Below are positions 42,774 through 43,876 of a stretch of DNA of 43,876 nucleotides, piece after piece. Numbering within the stretch: the stretch's first letter is position 1; each line of letters begins with the position of its first letter. Under the pieces are notes generated by a model. It was not told the DNA's origin. It made no database searches and saw only the letters and a list, made by a program, of their open reading frames with translations. Both the position numbers and the translations under genes were made by a program. This DNA is from Candidatus Nanopelagicales bacterium (lineage in GTDB: Bacteria; Actinomycetota; Actinomycetes; S36-B12): the NCBI GenBank assembly GCA_017857175.1, contig JAFMDS010000013.1:1-43876 (forward strand), read 5' to 3'.

Positions 42774-43805
42774 ATGAAAACGGGAAAAGTAGTACACGTT
42801 GTTCACGTACATGCTGAAGGTGAAGTGGGCGATGTCGTTGTCGGCGGAGTAGCTTCACCACCTGGTGCATCAATATGGGAACAATCGCGGTTCATTGCCA
42901 GTGACGATTCACTGCGCAAATTTCTTCTCAATGAGCCACGTGGCGGCGTATTTCGCCATTACAACCTCTTGGTGCCTCCCGTTAATCCTGCTGCTGATGC
43001 AGCTTTCATCATTATGGAGCCGGGAGATACACCTCCAATGTCAGGATCAAACACAATGTGCGTGGCAACGGTGCTCTTGGAAACTGGCATTGTTCCCATG
43101 AGTGAGCCGGTTACTGACCTAGTGCTTGAGGCACCGGGAGGCTTGGTCACAGTGCGCGCCAGTTGTGAAGATGGCAAAGTCACGTCTGTCCGACTGAATA
43201 ATCTGCCAAGTTTTGTCATGCACGATCTAGTGCCACTTGAAGTTGAGGGATTGGGAACAATCACCGTCACGACAGCTTTCGGTGGTGACAGTTTTGTCAT
43301 GACTGAAGCGCGTGATTTGGGCTTTGATCTCGTGCCCTCCGAGGCGCACGATCTGGCTCGTATCGGAATGAGCATTCGTGCTGCAGCCAATGATCAATTG
43401 GACTTTGTGCATCCTGAAATATCTGACTGGAAGCACCATTCATTCACCTATTTCACCGGTCCTCGAAGTCGCAATGAGAATGATCAGTTGACGTCAACAA
43501 ATGTCTGTGTGATCAACCCGGGAAAACTAGATAGGTCTCCCACTGGAACCGGGTGTAGTGCGCTGATGGCTGTGATGCACAGTCGAGGTGAGATGAATGT
43601 CGGCGACGAGTTTATTGGCCGCTCAATTATTGGTTCAGAATTCATTGGCTCGATCGTTGAGCAAGTCGACCTTGCAGGTGTTGCGGCAATAGTGCCATCC
43701 ATTCAGGGGCAGGCGTATATCTACGGTACAAGCCAGTTCTACGTTGACCCTGCAGATCCATGGCCCTCGGGATATCGAGTTTCTGATACGTGGCCCATGT
43801 ACTGA
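42774..43805 (+). CDS. Proline racemase family protein with Ser/Thr at the catalytic positions
   Basis: A 343-residue protein of the proline racemase / hydroxyproline epimerase / dehydratase superfamily. Characteristic segments are VHVHAEGEVGDVVVGG, NEPRGGVFRHYNLLVPP, FIIMEPGDTPPMSGSNTMC and GRSIIGSEF. At the first catalytic position, usually Cys in MCGH, it has Ser90 (MSGSNT). At the second, usually Cys in SPCGTG, it has Thr257 (SPTGTGC), with Cys261 just after. A Cys-based two-base mechanism is therefore not possible as usually drawn. The ATG at 42774 is favoured over a TTG at 42747 inside the preceding gene. Substrate unknown; a betaine or hydroxyproline derivative would fit the neighbourhood, but that is a guess. 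Confidence 0.85.
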   Translation: MKTGKVVHVVHVHAEGEVGDVVVGGVASPPGASIWEQSRFIASDDSLRKFLLNEPRGGVFRHYNLLVPPVNPAADAAFIIMEPGDTPPMSGSNTMCVATVLLETGIVPMSEPVTDLVLEAPGGLVTVRASCEDGKVTSVRLNNLPSFVMHDLVPLEVEGLGTITVTTAFGGDSFVMTEARDLGFDLVPSEAHDLARIGMSIRAAANDQLDFVHPEISDWKHHSFTYFTGPRSRNENDQLTSTNVCVINPGKLDRSPTGTGCSALMAVMHSRGEMNVGDEFIGRSIIGSEFIGSIVEQVDLAGVAAIVPSIQGQAYIYGTSQFYVDPADPWPSGYRVSDTWPMY

Positions 43806-43829
43806 AGGGCCCATTTTTGGCGGGTCTTT
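43805..43829 (+). terminator. Weak terminator-like hairpin after the racemase gene
   Basis: AAGGGCCC can pair with GGGTCTTT, including two G-U pairs, around a nine-base T-rich loop, directly at the stop codon. It is followed only by a short T stretch within the arm. The remaining sequence to the window end (43830-43876) shows no gene. Confidence 0.3.
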
Positions 43830-43876
43830 AGTCCCAAAAAGTGTTAAAAACTATTGAAAAACTTAGACTTTACAAT

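Overview
The window comes from an actinobacterium. The block fmdB - 5-formyl-THF cyclo-ligase - galU - rimJ-like - sepX/glpR-like follows the mycobacterial and streptomycete order, except that I see no moeA. GTG starts are common, and some promoters look leaderless. Base composition is only moderately GC-rich by eye, which suggests an aquatic, free-living lineage rather than Streptomyces or Mycobacterium; that placement is inference. The cell is probably aerobic or facultative, because it has a type II sulfide:quinone oxidoreductase, an FAD/ETF-linked dehydrogenase and an NAD-type formate dehydrogenase. I see no insertion sequences, phage genes or CRISPR arrays.

Left part (1-12617). A GntR/UTRA regulator lies divergent to a sulfide:quinone oxidoreductase. 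Next come two leftward genes (a conserved actinobacterial protein and a saccharopine-dehydrogenase-like oxidoreductase), a small unknown gene with a good leaderless promoter, and SAF-domain and FmdB genes. A heterodimeric fluoride-channel pair, the folate cyclo-ligase, galU, an acetyltransferase and a SepX/GlpR-like membrane protein follow. tRNA-Ala(CGC) and a large secreted protein of about eight FN3-like repeats close this part.

Central part (12606-40071). Roughly 27 kb looks like one catabolic programme for choline and glycine betaine. The leftward operon mttB-betA-betB-proV-proW-proX imports betaine, oxidises choline to betaine and carries a non-pyrrolysine MttB-family (MtgB-like) methyltransferase. 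The divergent operon iclR-mtgC-metV-metF-mtgA-raco holds the corrinoid protein, a methyl-THF:corrinoid methyltransferase, a corrinoid reactivase and a split methylene-THF reductase. The third operon starts with a GntR/FCD regulator. It continues with a dimethylglycine/sarcosine-dehydrogenase-like flavoprotein fused to a GcvT-type folate domain, ETF beta and alpha, formate-THF ligase, FdhD, FdsG, FdsB, FdsA, FdsD and a 96-residue protein of unknown function. The inferred flow is choline to betaine to dimethylglycine, with the first methyl passing through corrinoid to THF. Methyl-THF would then be oxidised to methylene-THF and formyl-THF, cleaved to formate with ATP gain, and oxidised to CO2 with NADH gain. 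The second methyl would enter as methylene-THF while electrons leave through ETF. No folD-type gene is in the window, so that step must be encoded elsewhere.

Right part (40134-43876). A membrane-anchored alpha/beta-hydrolase, a small secreted protein with an internal duplication, and a proline-racemase-family enzyme in which both usual catalytic cysteines are replaced (Ser/Thr).

Most noteworthy: the complete corrinoid- and folate-dependent betaine oxidation module in an actinobacterium, the unknown 96-residue protein ending the formate dehydrogenase operon, the Ser/Thr racemase homologue, and several well-formed inverted repeats next to regulators. A tiny ORF with a perfect Shine-Dalgarno overlaps a strong hairpin, and the FN3 repeats each carry a cysteine pair.
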